Positions 35,968 through 45,446 of a stretch of DNA of 64,000 nucleotides are shown piece after piece. The first letter of the stretch is position 1. Each line of letters starts with the position of its first letter. The stretch is taken from the NCBI RefSeq assembly GCF_002914585.1, contig NZ_PDDM01000015.1, positions 1-64,000 on the forward strand, in the 5' to 3' direction. The notes beneath the pieces are model-generated. The model was given only the letters and a program-made list of their open reading frames with translations. It had not been told where the DNA came from and ran no database searches. The translations under genes were made by a program, and so were the position numbers. Source of the stretch: Pseudanabaena sp. BC1403. Its GTDB lineage: Bacteria; Cyanobacteriota; Cyanobacteriia; Pseudanabaenales; Pseudanabaenaceae.

Positions 35968-37851
35968 CTAATTAATCTTAACTAAAGTACCTTTAATTGT
36001 ATTGATACCAAGAGCTTCTACATTGACCATTGGGGCTTCCATTTTGGCTGAAATAGTACCTTTTACTTGAACTTGGAGTCCATCGATGACTACGCCTGTG
36101 TTAGAAATCACTATTTTGTTAGCACCCACTTTAAGGGTAATGTTTGTGGTTGCAGTCAAGGTAATATTAGCCGCATTAATTGTTAAATCATTAGTCATAC
36201 CAGTTGTCCCAGTTTTAACTGTAATGTTGCCTGTAGAAGTTAAGCTAATGACCTTGCTACTATCATCAGCCCGAAATTTGTGCCCGCCAGTAGTTTCTAA
36301 TTCAGCAAACTTGGTACTATCATCTAGTCGCAGATTATGACCATCAATAGTATTGAGATAAACTCCCTTTTTGACGGTTCCTTTATCTTCTTCAACAAAT
36401 TGCAATTGATGACCAACGCGAGTTTTAAAAGTCCGTAAGCGTACTTTCCCGCCTACAACACTGTCTGTGACCACAGTTGGGGGAGCATCAGTACCATTCC
36501 ATACTCCACCAATCACATAGGGGCGGTGGATATCACCATGCTCAAAGGCTACTAAAACCTCATCATTTATTTCTGGCAAACAGTCAAAGCCCCTATTTTT
36601 ACCTGCACCTGCACTCACGACTCTAGCCCAATTGCTCTCATGATCTTCTGTAAGTGTAGGAAACTTAACTCTAACTCGTCCCCATTTTTTAGGATCGTTA
36701 TTATTGCTCACTATCCCCACTAACATCGTTTGCCCTGGCTGTAGATGAGGCTTCGATGACAACATCGAGAATAAACTACCCCCACGAAGGCCGCGCACAC
36801 TGAAATGGGTAATGAACTTGCGCTCATGATACAAGTGGTGAGTTTCAGTAACATAGTAACTGCCACTATAGTTCCCGATACCAGTCAATTTTATTACTCT
36901 TCCAGGCCTAATATCAGGATTCCCTTCTCCCTTAGCATCCGCATTGACAAATTCACCGCCTAATTCATTACATAGTGACTGAGCCATTTTTTGGGCTTCA
37001 CTAACACTAAAAACTGGTTGATCAACAACAATCATTTTCGGTGTGATACTAAATTTAGTGCTGGCTTGTTTACCTGTGCCGCTATCAGTTGTTGTAAGTA
37101 CTGATCCTGTTGTTGCGGTAGAGACGATCGCTTTCTTTTGAACATAATCCCAACCTCTGACTTCAACAGAGCTGACCTGCTCAGAACTAGTAACACGCAC
37201 TCGAAAACTATGAATATCTTCTAGCCATTTCAGCTCAAGAGTTTGGTCTTGACTTGGAGCGCGAAAGTTTAATTTTCCATCCTGAACATATAACTCAAAG
37301 CCATTACGAGCAGCTCGTTCTTGCAAAAACTCCATATTGGTCTGGTTTTCTTGAAAAGCATACTCATGGACAACAGTCGTCGCCGTGATTGTCCCAGCAG
37401 TAATGCCAGCTTCGACAATTATTTGGGAGACCATATCACTGTCTTTAACGTTTTGGAAAGAGCGATTAAAACGACCTCGATGTAAACGATGAGAGATGTC
37501 ATACCCACGGACGATGATTGGAGCCTGAGATTTTTCGTTAAGCTCAGTTTCTATAGCGGTTATCTCACCTTCTAAGACATATCCAGTCTCCTCTTTTACA
37601 AAATCAGGATCTTCGGTAGTACTAGAAGTGAAACCTATTTTGATTTTTTTACCGATCGCAAATTGACTTTGGTGTTCCCAAGCTTTATCAGTACTTCCTG
37701 GGAAATAATCATTATTAACAATAATTGTGAACATTCCTGGTTGATGCAGACTTTCCTCAACAGATATTTGCAAAATATCGTTGAGCAAATCTTCTGAAGC
37801 ATTAACTCCGTCAATTTGGAGCGAAGGTTTGGCTTTATATGTTGCTGGCAT
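35968..37851 (-). CDS. VgrG-like spike protein (Cis8 type)
   Basis: This is the central spike of the contractile injection system, a fusion of T4 gp27-like and gp5-like parts. Residues about 1-340 are the hub (phage late control D-like; LHQPGMFTIIVNND, MEFLQERAARNGFELYVQDG). The OB-fold gp5 domain follows at about 375-460 (GIVSNNNDPKKWGRVRVKFP, CLPEINDEVLVAFEHGD, RPYVIGGVWNG). The rest is a thin beta-helix blade (HNLRLDDSTKFAELETTGGH, then NITVKTG-type repeats) that carries the PAAR tip. At 627 residues it is usual for eCIS. No toxic C-terminal extension is present, so cargo must travel another way. It lies 42 bp after the Cis7-type gene. Confidence 0.93.
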   Translation of the reverse strand: MPATYKAKPSLQIDGVNASEDLLNDILQISVEESLHQPGMFTIIVNNDYFPGSTDKAWEHQSQFAIGKKIKIGFTSSTTEDPDFVKEETGYVLEGEITAIETELNEKSQAPIIVRGYDISHRLHRGRFNRSFQNVKDSDMVSQIIVEAGITAGTITATTVVHEYAFQENQTNMEFLQERAARNGFELYVQDGKLNFRAPSQDQTLELKWLEDIHSFRVRVTSSEQVSSVEVRGWDYVQKKAIVSTATTGSVLTTTDSGTGKQASTKFSITPKMIVVDQPVFSVSEAQKMAQSLCNELGGEFVNADAKGEGNPDIRPGRVIKLTGIGNYSGSYYVTETHHLYHERKFITHFSVRGLRGGSLFSMLSSKPHLQPGQTMLVGIVSNNNDPKKWGRVRVKFPTLTEDHESNWARVVSAGAGKNRGFDCLPEINDEVLVAFEHGDIHRPYVIGGVWNGTDAPPTVVTDSVVGGKVRLRTFKTRVGHQLQFVEEDKGTVKKGVYLNTIDGHNLRLDDSTKFAELETTGGHKFRADDSSKVISLTSTGNITVKTGTTGMTNDLTINAANITLTATTNITLKVGANKIVISNTGVVIDGLQVQVKGTISAKMEAPMVNVEALGINTIKGTLVKIN

Positions 37852-37893
37852 TGGTTTCTCTATTTAGCTTTGTGAATGGTTGAAAAATATTTT

Positions 37894-38343
37894 TTAGAGT
37901 TGAGTAGTATCGACTTCTTCGAGCGACATATCGACAACTGCGCGAACAGGTGTACCATCAGCCAAAAACATGGTTAGTTTATAGCTAACAGATTTGACAA
38001 AGCATTTTAGATATTGATTTTGACCCCATGCAAATACATATACTGGTGGTCGTTCTAGGGAACCTGTAAAGTCGGTGGCTTTAAGGATCGGGTCAATTAA
38101 TGTCAGAACGCTTGTTCCTGCTTCATAAGTATCAAATACGAGATTGCTAAGCGAAAGGGAAACTGGATCTGGATAAGCAAAAGTGACTTTAGGGAGCCCT
38201 GAGTCAGTACGAGCGCCTGCTGATCGGTTGAGACTAACTGATCGGCTAAACTGAAGCTCAGTGGGGTTGAACTGAAAGTTTATGGCTTTTGCGCCTGCAT
38301 CGGTGGTGGTGAGCATTGCTTTAACAATTGGGCCTGCGGTCAT
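37894..38343 (-). CDS. eCIS tube-initiator/baseplate protein (Cis7 type) without LysM
   Basis: This 149-residue protein matches the N-terminal domain of the Afp7/Cis7 family, which joins the tube to the spike. Landmarks are INFQFNPTELQFSRSVSLNR near the start and PPVYVFAWGQNQYLKCFVKS and YKLTMFLADGTPVRAVVDMS near the end. Many family members add a C-terminal LysM domain that can bind peptidoglycan; this one stops at EEVDTTQL, without it. The gene comes right after the giant repeat gene and before the spike gene. The missing LysM fits a particle that is not held by the cell wall, but that is an inference. Confidence 0.87.
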   Translation of the reverse strand: MTAGPIVKAMLTTTDAGAKAINFQFNPTELQFSRSVSLNRSAGARTDSGLPKVTFAYPDPVSLSLSNLVFDTYEAGTSVLTLIDPILKATDFTGSLERPPVYVFAWGQNQYLKCFVKSVSYKLTMFLADGTPVRAVVDMSLEEVDTTQL

Positions 38344-38370
38344 AAATATATCCTCATGATTTTTTTAGTA

Positions 38371-38405
38371 ATTGTGTTGTGGACGCTTCGCGTCCACAAC
38401 ACAAT
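38371..38405. terminator. Perfect 16-bp hairpin between the giant repeat gene and the Cis7-type gene
   Basis: ATTGTGTTGTGGACGC (38371-38386) and its exact reverse complement (38390-38405) flank TTC. It begins 4 bp past the stop of the giant gene and is followed in the direction of transcription by an A/T-rich run, so it can partly end transcription there. Confidence 0.7.
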
Positions 38406-38408
38406 TAG

Positions 38409-41400
38409 CTACCAAGGCAATCGCCCTTGATATCTAGAGCCTTGTCGTTCTTTTTCTATTCCTATACGTTGCTTTAACAAAATATATATTTCTTGAGCTA
38501 AGGTTTCAAGATTTTTGTCAAAATTCACTTCATCTTGATTCTCTTGTTCTTGTCGCGGTTGAACTGAGACTGTAGCTTCTGGTAATGAGTCAGAATTGAG
38601 TTCACGTTGGATTGTGCCAGATCGAGTATTTGTGATTTTGTTTGGATTTCCTTTTTGTAATCCTGTTGGCGTTAAGTATAGATCTTGATCGATGCTGCTA
38701 TCTGTGTAGTCATTATCTGGCGATCGCTGAATAGTTGTTTGATTGTTTGTAGAGCTTGCTGAAGTAGGGTTAGTTGCGAGGGAACTGCGATCGCTAGTTT
38801 TTTGGTTGTTCAGTGAACTTGTAGATGAATTACTAGAACTTTTAGGCGGTGGTAAGTTAGCCAACAATTCCGCTATGTTTGCCCACCCATTAGAATCAGT
38901 CTGACTGCTATCAGAATCTTGATCTGGTTTGGGCTGAATTGTTCTGGACAAGTTATTTAAACTATTAGAAAAGTCGTTTTGGCTTGGGCGATCAGTTTGC
39001 GATCGCTGTACAGTTTGATAAGACGTAGAGTCAGTGTTTTTGGATGGTGTCAGTGGTGAAAAATTACCCAAATATTCTGTCTGGACAAGATTTTCAATGG
39101 CTTTGGGTAATTTTAGATCGGCGGCATTACTAGGATCTCTCATCATTTGAATAATCGTCTGGTCATCGCTTTTGCCTTCAGGATTTTCAACATTTCTCGG
39201 ATCAACTTTTCTCTGAATAGATTGGCTGCGATCGCCTTGCAAAATATCACTAACAGCCAAAATGTCAGGTTGTCTTTGCAAAGAATCGGTCTGAGTGGTT
39301 TGAGTAATATTTGAGTTAGTCTCTCTTTGGATAGTGAGATCACCCTGTGAAACATCATCTAAAGCAGACAATTCAGCAAATCTTTGAATATTTTGATCAA
39401 CTTGTGAAATATCACTAACAGCCGAAATATCAGATGCTCTTTGGATTGCATCAATCTGAGGAGTTTGAATAATATTTGAGGCAGAATCTTGGATCGTGAG
39501 ATCGCTTTGTGATAAATCATCTAAAACAGGCGATTCAGCAAATCTTTGAATATTTTGATCAACTTGTGAAATATCACTAACAGTCGAAATATCAGATTGT
39601 CTTTGTATTGCATCAATCTGAGGAGCTTGTGAAATATTTGAGACAGATTCTTGAATCGTGCGATCGCTTTGTGATAAATCATCTAAAACAGGCGATTCAG
39701 CAAATCTTTGAACTTGTTGAATATTAAGATCGCCTTGAGAAATACCATCTATAGACGAAATGTCAGGTTGCCTCTGGATTGCATCAATTTGAGAAGGTTG
39801 AGAAATATTAGCAGTTGTGAAGTCAGCTTCCCTTTGGATAGTGCGATCGCTTTGTGAAGCATTATCTAAAACAGGTAACTCAGAAAATCTTTGAATATTT
39901 TGATTGCCTTGTGAAATATCATCTACAGCCGAAATGTCAGGTTGTCTTTGAATTGAATCGGTCTGAGGAGTTTGAGTAATATTTGAGGCAGAATCTTGGA
40001 TCGTGTGATCGACTTGGAAGCCACTATCCAAAATAGGCAATTCAGACAATCTTTGAATATTTTGATCGCCTTGTGAAATATTATCTACTGCCGAAAAGTC
40101 AGATTCTCTTTGGATTGCATCAGTCTGAGGAGTTTGTAAAATGTTTAGGTCAGATTCTCTTTGGATCGTGCGATCGCCTTGTGATACATCATCTAAAACA
40201 GGGGACTCAGACAATCTGTGAGTATTTTGATCAACTTGTGAAATATCACTAACAGCCGAAATATCAGATTCTCTTTGGATTGAATTAGTCGGAGGAGTTT
40301 GAATAATATTTGAGTCAGAATCTTGGATAGTGCGATCGCTTTGGAAGCCACTATCCAAAATAGGCAATTCAGACAATCTTTGAATATTTTGATCGCCTTG
40401 TGAAATATTACTAACAGCCGAAATATCAGATTCTCTTTGGATTGCATCAGTCTGAGGAGTTTGTGAAATATTTAGGTCAGTTTCTCTTTGGATCGTGCGA
40501 TCGCCTTGTGATACATCATCTAAAACAGGTAACTCAGACAATCTTTGAGTATTTTGATCAACTTGTGAAATATCACTAACAGCCAAAATATCAGATTCTC
40601 TTTGGATTGAATTAGTCGGAGGAGTTTGAATAATATTTGAGTCAGAATCTTGGATCGTGCGATCGCTTTGAGAGACACTATCCAAAACAGGCGATTCAGA
40701 AAACCTTTGAATATTTTGATCACCTTGTAAAATACCATCTACAGCCGAAATGTCAGTTTCTCTTTGGATCGTATGATCGCTTTGTGAAACAACATCTACA
40801 GGCTCAACATCAGATTTTTTCTGTACACCTTCAACTTGAGGAGATTGCGTAATGTCAACTGCTGACGAATTAGATTCTCGTTGAATATTTTGATCGCCTT
40901 GGAAGACACTATCCAAAACATCTGATTCAGACGATCTTTGAATATTTTGATCGCCTTGTGAAATATTATTAACAGCCGAAATGTCAGATTCTCTTTGGAT
41001 TGCACCAGTCTCAGGTGTTTGTGAAATATTTAGGTCAGACTCTTGTTGAATCGTGCGATCGCTTTGAGAGACACTATCCAAAACAGGTGATTCAGAAAAC
41101 CTTTGAATATTTTGATCACCTTGAGGAGTATCATCTACAGCCGAAAAGTCGTATTCTCTTTGGATTGCATCAGTCTGAGGAGTTTGTAAAATATTTAGGT
41201 CAGACTCTCTTTGGAGCGTGCGATCGCCTTGTGATACATCATCTAAAACAGGTAACTCAGACAATCTTTGAATATTTTGATCAACTTGTGAAATATCACT
41301 AACAGCCGAAATATCAGATTCTCTTTGGATTGCATCAGTCTGAGGAGTTTGTAAAATATTTAGGTCAGGCTCTCGTTGAATAGTGCGATCGCCTTGTGAA

Positions 41401-44400
41401 ACACTATCCAAAACAGGTGATTCAGAAAACCTTTGAACTTGTTGAATATTCTGATCGCCTTGAGGAATATCATCTACAGCCGAAAAGTCAGATTGTCTTT
41501 GTAAAGAACTGGTTTGAGGAGTTCGAGTGACATTTAGGTCAGTTTCTCTTTGGATCGTGAGATCGCTTTGTGAAGCATTATCCAAAATAGGCAATTCAGA
41601 CAATCTTTGAATATTTTGATCGCCTTGTGAAATATTATCTACAGCCGAAATGTTAGGTTGTCTTTGAATTGAATCGGTCTGAGGAGTTTGAGTAATATTT
41701 GAGTCAGAATCTTGGATCGTGCGATCGCCTTGGAAGCCACTATCCAAAATAGGCAATTCAGACAATCTTTGAATATTTTGATCGCCTTGTGAAATATTAT
41801 CTACAGCCGAAATATCAGATTCTCTTTGGATTGCATCCGTCTGAGGAGTTTGTAAAATATTTAGGTCAGTTTCTCTTTGGATCGTGCGATCGCTTTGAGA
41901 GACACTATCCAAAACAGGTGATTCAGGCAATCTTTGAATATATTGATCACCTTGTGAAATATCATCAACATCTGAAATATCAGATTGTCTTTGTAGATAA
42001 TCTGTCTGAGGAGATTGAGAAATATTAGTAGTTGTTAAGTCAGGCTCTCTTGGAATCGTGCGATCAGCTTGAGAGACACTATCCAAAACAGGTGATTCAG
42101 AAAATCGTTGAACTTGTTGAGTATTTTGATCACCTTGTGAAATATTATCTACAGCCGAAATATCAGATTCTCTTTGGATTGCACCAGTCTGAGAAGTTTG
42201 TGAAATATTTAGGTCGGTTTCTCTTTGAATCGTGCGATCATGGAGGACACTATCCAAAACATCTGATTCAGAAAACCTTTGAATATTTTGATCACCTTGT
42301 GAAATATTACTAACAGCCGAAATATCAGATTCTCTTTGGATTGCATCCGTCTGAGGAGTTTGTAAAATGTTTAGGTCAGTTTCTCTTTGGATCGTGTGAT
42401 CGTTTTGTGAAACAACATCTACAGGCTCAATATCAGATTTTTTCTGTACACCTTCAGCTTGAGGAGATTGCGTAATTTCAACTGTTGATGAATTAGATTC
42501 TCGTTGAATCGTGCGATCGCTTTGTGAAGCATTATCCAAAACAGGCAATTCAGACAATCTTTGAATATTTTGATCGCCTTGCGAAATATTACTAACAGCC
42601 GAAAAGTCAGATTCTCTTTGGATTGCATCAGTCTGAGGAATTTGTGGAATATTTAGATCAGGCTCTCTTTGGATCGTGCGATCGCCTTGGAAGACATTAT
42701 CCAAAACAGGCGATTCAGAAAACCTTTGAATATTTTGATCACCTTGTGAAATATTACTAACAGCCGAAAAGTCAGCTTCTCTTTGGATTGCATCAGTCTG
42801 AGGAGTTTGTAAAATGTTTAGGTCAGTTTCTCTTTGGATCGTGCGATCGCTTTGTGAAACACTATCCAAAACAGGTGATTCAGAAAACCTTTGAACTTGT
42901 TGAATATTCTGATCACCTTGAGGAATATCATCTACAGGCGAAAAGTCAGATTGTCTTTGTAAAGAACTGGTTTGAGGAGTTTGAGTGACATTTAGGTCAG
43001 TTTCTCTTTGGATCGTGAGATCGCTTTGAGAGACACTATCCAAAACAGGCAATTCAGAAAACCTTTGAACTTGTTGAATATTCTGATCGCCTTGAGGAGT
43101 ATCATCTACAGCCGAAAAGTCAGATTCTCTTTGAATTGCATCAGTCTGAGGAGTTTGTAAAATATTTAGATCAGGCTCTCTTTGGATCGTGTGATCGCCT
43201 TGGAATACACTATCCAAAACAGGCAATTCAGAAAACCTTTGAATATTTTGATCACCTTGAGGAGTATCATCTACAGCCGAAAAGTCAGATTCTCTTTGGA
43301 TTGCATCAGTCTGATGAGTTTGTAAAATATTTAGATCAGTTTCTCTTTGGATCGTGCGATCGCTTTGGGAAGCATTATCCAAAACAGATGATTCAGAAAA
43401 TCTTTGAATATTTTGATTGCCTTGAGGAGTAGCATCTACAGCCGAAATGTCAGATTCTCTTTGGATTGCATCAGGCTGAGGGGTTTGTGAAATATTTAGG
43501 TCAGTTTCTCTTTGGATCGCGCGATCGCTTTGTGAAGCACTATCCAAAACAGGTGATTCAGAAAATCTTTGAACTTGTTGAATATTCTGATCGCCTTGAA
43601 GAATAACATCTACAGGCGAAAAGTCAGATTGTCTTTGTAAAGAACTGGTTTGAGGAATTTGTGAAATATTTAGGTCGGTTTCTCTTTGGATCGTGCGATC
43701 GCTTTGTGAAGCATTATCCAAAACAGGCGATTCAGAAAATCTTTGAACTTGTTGAATATTCTGATCGCCTTGTGAAATATTACTAACAGCCGAAATGTCA
43801 GATTCTCTTTGGATTGCATCAGTCTGAGGAGTTTGTAAAATATTTAGGTCAGGCTCTCGTTGAATCGTGCGATCGCCTTGGAAGACACTATCCAAAACAG
43901 GCGATTCAGAAAATCTTTGAACTTGTTGAATATTCTGATCACCTTGAAAAATATCATCTACAGCCGAAAAGTCAGCTTCTCTTTGAATTGCATCAGTCTG
44001 AGGGGGGTGTGAAATGTTTAGGTCAGGCTCTCTTTGGATCGTGCGATCACCTTGGGAAACACTATCCAAAACAGGTGATTCAGAAAATCTTTGAACTTGT
44101 TGAATATTCTGATCGCCTTGAGGAATAACATCTACAGGCGAAAAGTCAGATTGTCTTTGTAAAGAACTGGTTTGAGGAATTTGTGAAATATTTAGGTCAG
44201 TTTCTCTTTGGATCGTGCGATCGCTTTGTGAAGCATTATCCAAAACAGGTGATTCAGAAAATCTTTGAATGTTCTGAACACCTTGCGAAATATCACTGAC
44301 AGATGAAATGTCAGGCTTTCTTTGTAGAGGACTTATCTGTGGAGTTTGAGTAATATTTGAATCTGACCCTTTGATAGTGCGATCACTATCAAAGACACTA

Positions 44401-44933
44401 TCTAAAACAGGCGACTCAGGGGAGCTTTGAACTTGTCTAATATTCTGATCGCCTTGAGAAATACTATCTATAGCAGAAATATCAGGTTGTCTTTGTATTT
44501 CATTAGCTTGTGAAGCAGGAGAGCTTTTTAGAGGTTTCCTTTGAATTGATTTGTCGTTAGAAGAAGCACTTGAAGATAAATTAGTTTGCTGCTTGCGTTG
44601 TAGATTGTTCTGGGGAGAAAGAGACTTAGCTTGAATATTAGATTGATTTGTTGCTTGCCCATCAACCGAAGATAGAGAAGTTGGCGCTAAAGGTTGATCG
44701 AAAAAAGGAGAATCATCAAATGAATTGTTAAGAGGCTCAAAATCACCATTAAGAGCGACATTATCGGGATTAAATAATGAGACTGCTCCAAGGGGATAGA
44801 TAAATTTGGGTTGCAAAAATAACTGCCCAAGAGACGGTGGTACAAGCAAAGGCGCATAATTACCTAATGGAATATCATCAGGCATATTTTCATTACTACT
44901 TGCCTCAAAAGAACTGTGGGTGTTTTCAGTCAT
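38409..44933 (-). CDS. Giant 2174-residue Gln-Arg-repeat protein in the eCIS operon
   Basis: I do not recognise this protein as a known family. Residues about 1-160 are Pro/Ser/Asn-rich. Residues about 165-1900 are roughly 30 tandem copies of a 53-58-residue unit, whose landmarks in order are QRFSESPVLD, SQSDRTIQRE, DLNILQTPQT, DAIQRES and DISAVDNISQGDQNIQ. Each unit has about three [IVL]-Q-[RK] motifs spaced roughly 18 residues apart. A Ser/Thr/Asn-rich stretch follows, and the chain ends in an amphipathic tail, LAQEIYILLKQRIGIEKERQ then YQGRLPW. I saw no Cys and few aromatics; it looks extended or disordered. The gene starts 3 bp after the tube gene stop and occupies the slot between tube and Cis7 genes, where other eCIS have a small protein. 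Confidence 0.85.
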   Translation of the reverse strand: MTENTHSSFEASSNENMPDDIPLGNYAPLLVPPSLGQLFLQPKFIYPLGAVSLFNPDNVALNGDFEPLNNSFDDSPFFDQPLAPTSLSSVDGQATNQSNIQAKSLSPQNNLQRKQQTNLSSSASSNDKSIQRKPLKSSPASQANEIQRQPDISAIDSISQGDQNIRQVQSSPESPVLDSVFDSDRTIKGSDSNITQTPQISPLQRKPDISSVSDISQGVQNIQRFSESPVLDNASQSDRTIQRETDLNISQIPQTSSLQRQSDFSPVDVIPQGDQNIQQVQRFSESPVLDSVSQGDRTIQREPDLNISHPPQTDAIQREADFSAVDDIFQGDQNIQQVQRFSESPVLDSVFQGDRTIQREPDLNILQTPQTDAIQRESDISAVSNISQGDQNIQQVQRFSESPVLDNASQSDRTIQRETDLNISQIPQTSSLQRQSDFSPVDVILQGDQNIQQVQRFSESPVLDSASQSDRAIQRETDLNISQTPQPDAIQRESDISAVDATPQGNQNIQRFSESSVLDNASQSDRTIQRETDLNILQTHQTDAIQRESDFSAVDDTPQGDQNIQRFSELPVLDSVFQGDHTIQREPDLNILQTPQTDAIQRESDFSAVDDTPQGDQNIQQVQRFSELPVLDSVSQSDLTIQRETDLNVTQTPQTSSLQRQSDFSPVDDIPQGDQNIQQVQRFSESPVLDSVSQSDRTIQRETDLNILQTPQTDAIQREADFSAVSNISQGDQNIQRFSESPVLDNVFQGDRTIQREPDLNIPQIPQTDAIQRESDFSAVSNISQGDQNIQRLSELPVLDNASQSDRTIQRESNSSTVEITQSPQAEGVQKKSDIEPVDVVSQNDHTIQRETDLNILQTPQTDAIQRESDISAVSNISQGDQNIQRFSESDVLDSVLHDRTIQRETDLNISQTSQTGAIQRESDISAVDNISQGDQNTQQVQRFSESPVLDSVSQADRTIPREPDLTTTNISQSPQTDYLQRQSDISDVDDISQGDQYIQRLPESPVLDSVSQSDRTIQRETDLNILQTPQTDAIQRESDISAVDNISQGDQNIQRLSELPILDSGFQGDRTIQDSDSNITQTPQTDSIQRQPNISAVDNISQGDQNIQRLSELPILDNASQSDLTIQRETDLNVTRTPQTSSLQRQSDFSAVDDIPQGDQNIQQVQRFSESPVLDSVSQGDRTIQREPDLNILQTPQTDAIQRESDISAVSDISQVDQNIQRLSELPVLDDVSQGDRTLQRESDLNILQTPQTDAIQREYDFSAVDDTPQGDQNIQRFSESPVLDSVSQSDRTIQQESDLNISQTPETGAIQRESDISAVNNISQGDQNIQRSSESDVLDSVFQGDQNIQRESNSSAVDITQSPQVEGVQKKSDVEPVDVVSQSDHTIQRETDISAVDGILQGDQNIQRFSESPVLDSVSQSDRTIQDSDSNIIQTPPTNSIQRESDILAVSDISQVDQNTQRLSELPVLDDVSQGDRTIQRETDLNISQTPQTDAIQRESDISAVSNISQGDQNIQRLSELPILDSGFQSDRTIQDSDSNIIQTPPTNSIQRESDISAVSDISQVDQNTHRLSESPVLDDVSQGDRTIQRESDLNILQTPQTDAIQRESDFSAVDNISQGDQNIQRLSELPILDSGFQVDHTIQDSASNITQTPQTDSIQRQPDISAVDDISQGNQNIQRFSELPVLDNASQSDRTIQREADFTTANISQPSQIDAIQRQPDISSIDGISQGDLNIQQVQRFAESPVLDDLSQSDRTIQESVSNISQAPQIDAIQRQSDISTVSDISQVDQNIQRFAESPVLDDLSQSDLTIQDSASNIIQTPQIDAIQRASDISAVSDISQVDQNIQRFAELSALDDVSQGDLTIQRETNSNITQTTQTDSLQRQPDILAVSDILQGDRSQSIQRKVDPRNVENPEGKSDDQTIIQMMRDPSNAADLKLPKAIENLVQTEYLGNFSPLTPSKNTDSTSYQTVQRSQTDRPSQNDFSNSLNNLSRTIQPKPDQDSDSSQTDSNGWANIAELLANLPPPKSSSNSSTSSLNNQKTSDRSSLATNPTSASSTNNQTTIQRSPDNDYTDSSIDQDLYLTPTGLQKGNPNKITNTRSGTIQRELNSDSLPEATVSVQPRQEQENQDEVNFDKNLETLAQEIYILLKQRIGIEKERQGSRYQGRLPW
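39200..44430 (-). repeat. About 30 tandem coding repeats of 160-175 bp, many containing HIP1
   Basis: The units encode the repeat region of the giant protein. By eye about 20 of the units carry an exact GCGATCGC inside the codons for S/G-D-R in SDRTIQ or GDRTIQ. Units differ by point changes in a mosaic pattern. Two distant units (near 42380-42510 and 40750-40890) share the same longer variant block, with QAEGVQKKSDIEPVDVV-like sequence. This suggests repeated unequal exchange or conversion. Confidence 0.9.
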
Positions 44934-44936
44934 GGT

Positions 44937-45446
44937 TTAAGAACTGGGGAAAGAACCACTTGATGAATCTCTTGTAACCACTGTAGCTATTCCACCACCT
45001 TCAACAGCCACCGTCAAGCCTTCAATTGCTAACCTTAACTCTTCAATAGCAACAGAATTACCATCCGCCTGAAGCGATGGAGCTGTCCAACCGACAGGAA
45101 CTGCACCAATCAAAGTCCAGCATTGTCTTGTGTCACCAGCTTGATTAAAAAGTAAAATTCGGATATTTCTTCTGCGATTAGTTGTGGCGGTAAACCAGCT
45201 CCAGAAACTCAAGTCATTTGTTACACCATGCTTAAGCGTTACTTCAGAGAAAGAAGTGTGCTTGAGAAATATTCTCTGTTGATTATTAACCCCTCCCTCA
45301 AAATAAGTATCAAAATCAACTTTGGCACTCAATCCAGAACATTCCGTGAACCCCGCAACAATCGTTGCTGACGGCAACATTTCTACATAAAAATGATTAG
45401 TTGTAACATATGATTCTGCTCTAGCGAACTTACTAGTATTTGTCAT
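44937..45446 (-). CDS. eCIS tail tube protein (gp19/Cis1 or Cis5 type)
   Basis: This 169-residue protein belongs to the contractile phage-type tube family. NHFYVEMLPSATIVAGFTEC, GLSAKVDFDTYFEGGVNN and LKHTSFSEVTLKHGVTND are the hallmark segments, and FSFW-like SFWSWFTATTNRRRNIRILL follows. Hexameric rings of this protein form the inner tube that is driven out on contraction and holds cargo. Because it sits before the Cis7-type gene and not beside a sheath gene, it may correspond to the second tube protein (Afp5 position), which starts the tube on the baseplate. It overlaps the small upstream ORF by 4 bp and lies 3 bp before the giant gene, so all three are coupled. Confidence 0.9.
   Translation of the reverse strand: MTNTSKFARAESYVTTNHFYVEMLPSATIVAGFTECSGLSAKVDFDTYFEGGVNNQQRIFLKHTSFSEVTLKHGVTNDLSFWSWFTATTNRRRNIRILLFNQAGDTRQCWTLIGAVPVGWTAPSLQADGNSVAIEELRLAIEGLTVAVEGGGIATVVTRDSSSGSFPSS

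Noticed and set aside
40637-44128. Several 70-104-codon plus-strand frames inside the giant gene
   Set aside because: They are antisense copies of the same repeat in another frame, with no start signals, and follow automatically from the repeat sequence.
39200-44430. Regular DNA repeats that could suggest a CRISPR array or satellite DNA
   Set aside because: The units are 160-175 bp, variable throughout, have no constant-repeat/unique-spacer pattern, and keep one open reading frame on the minus strand for the whole length.
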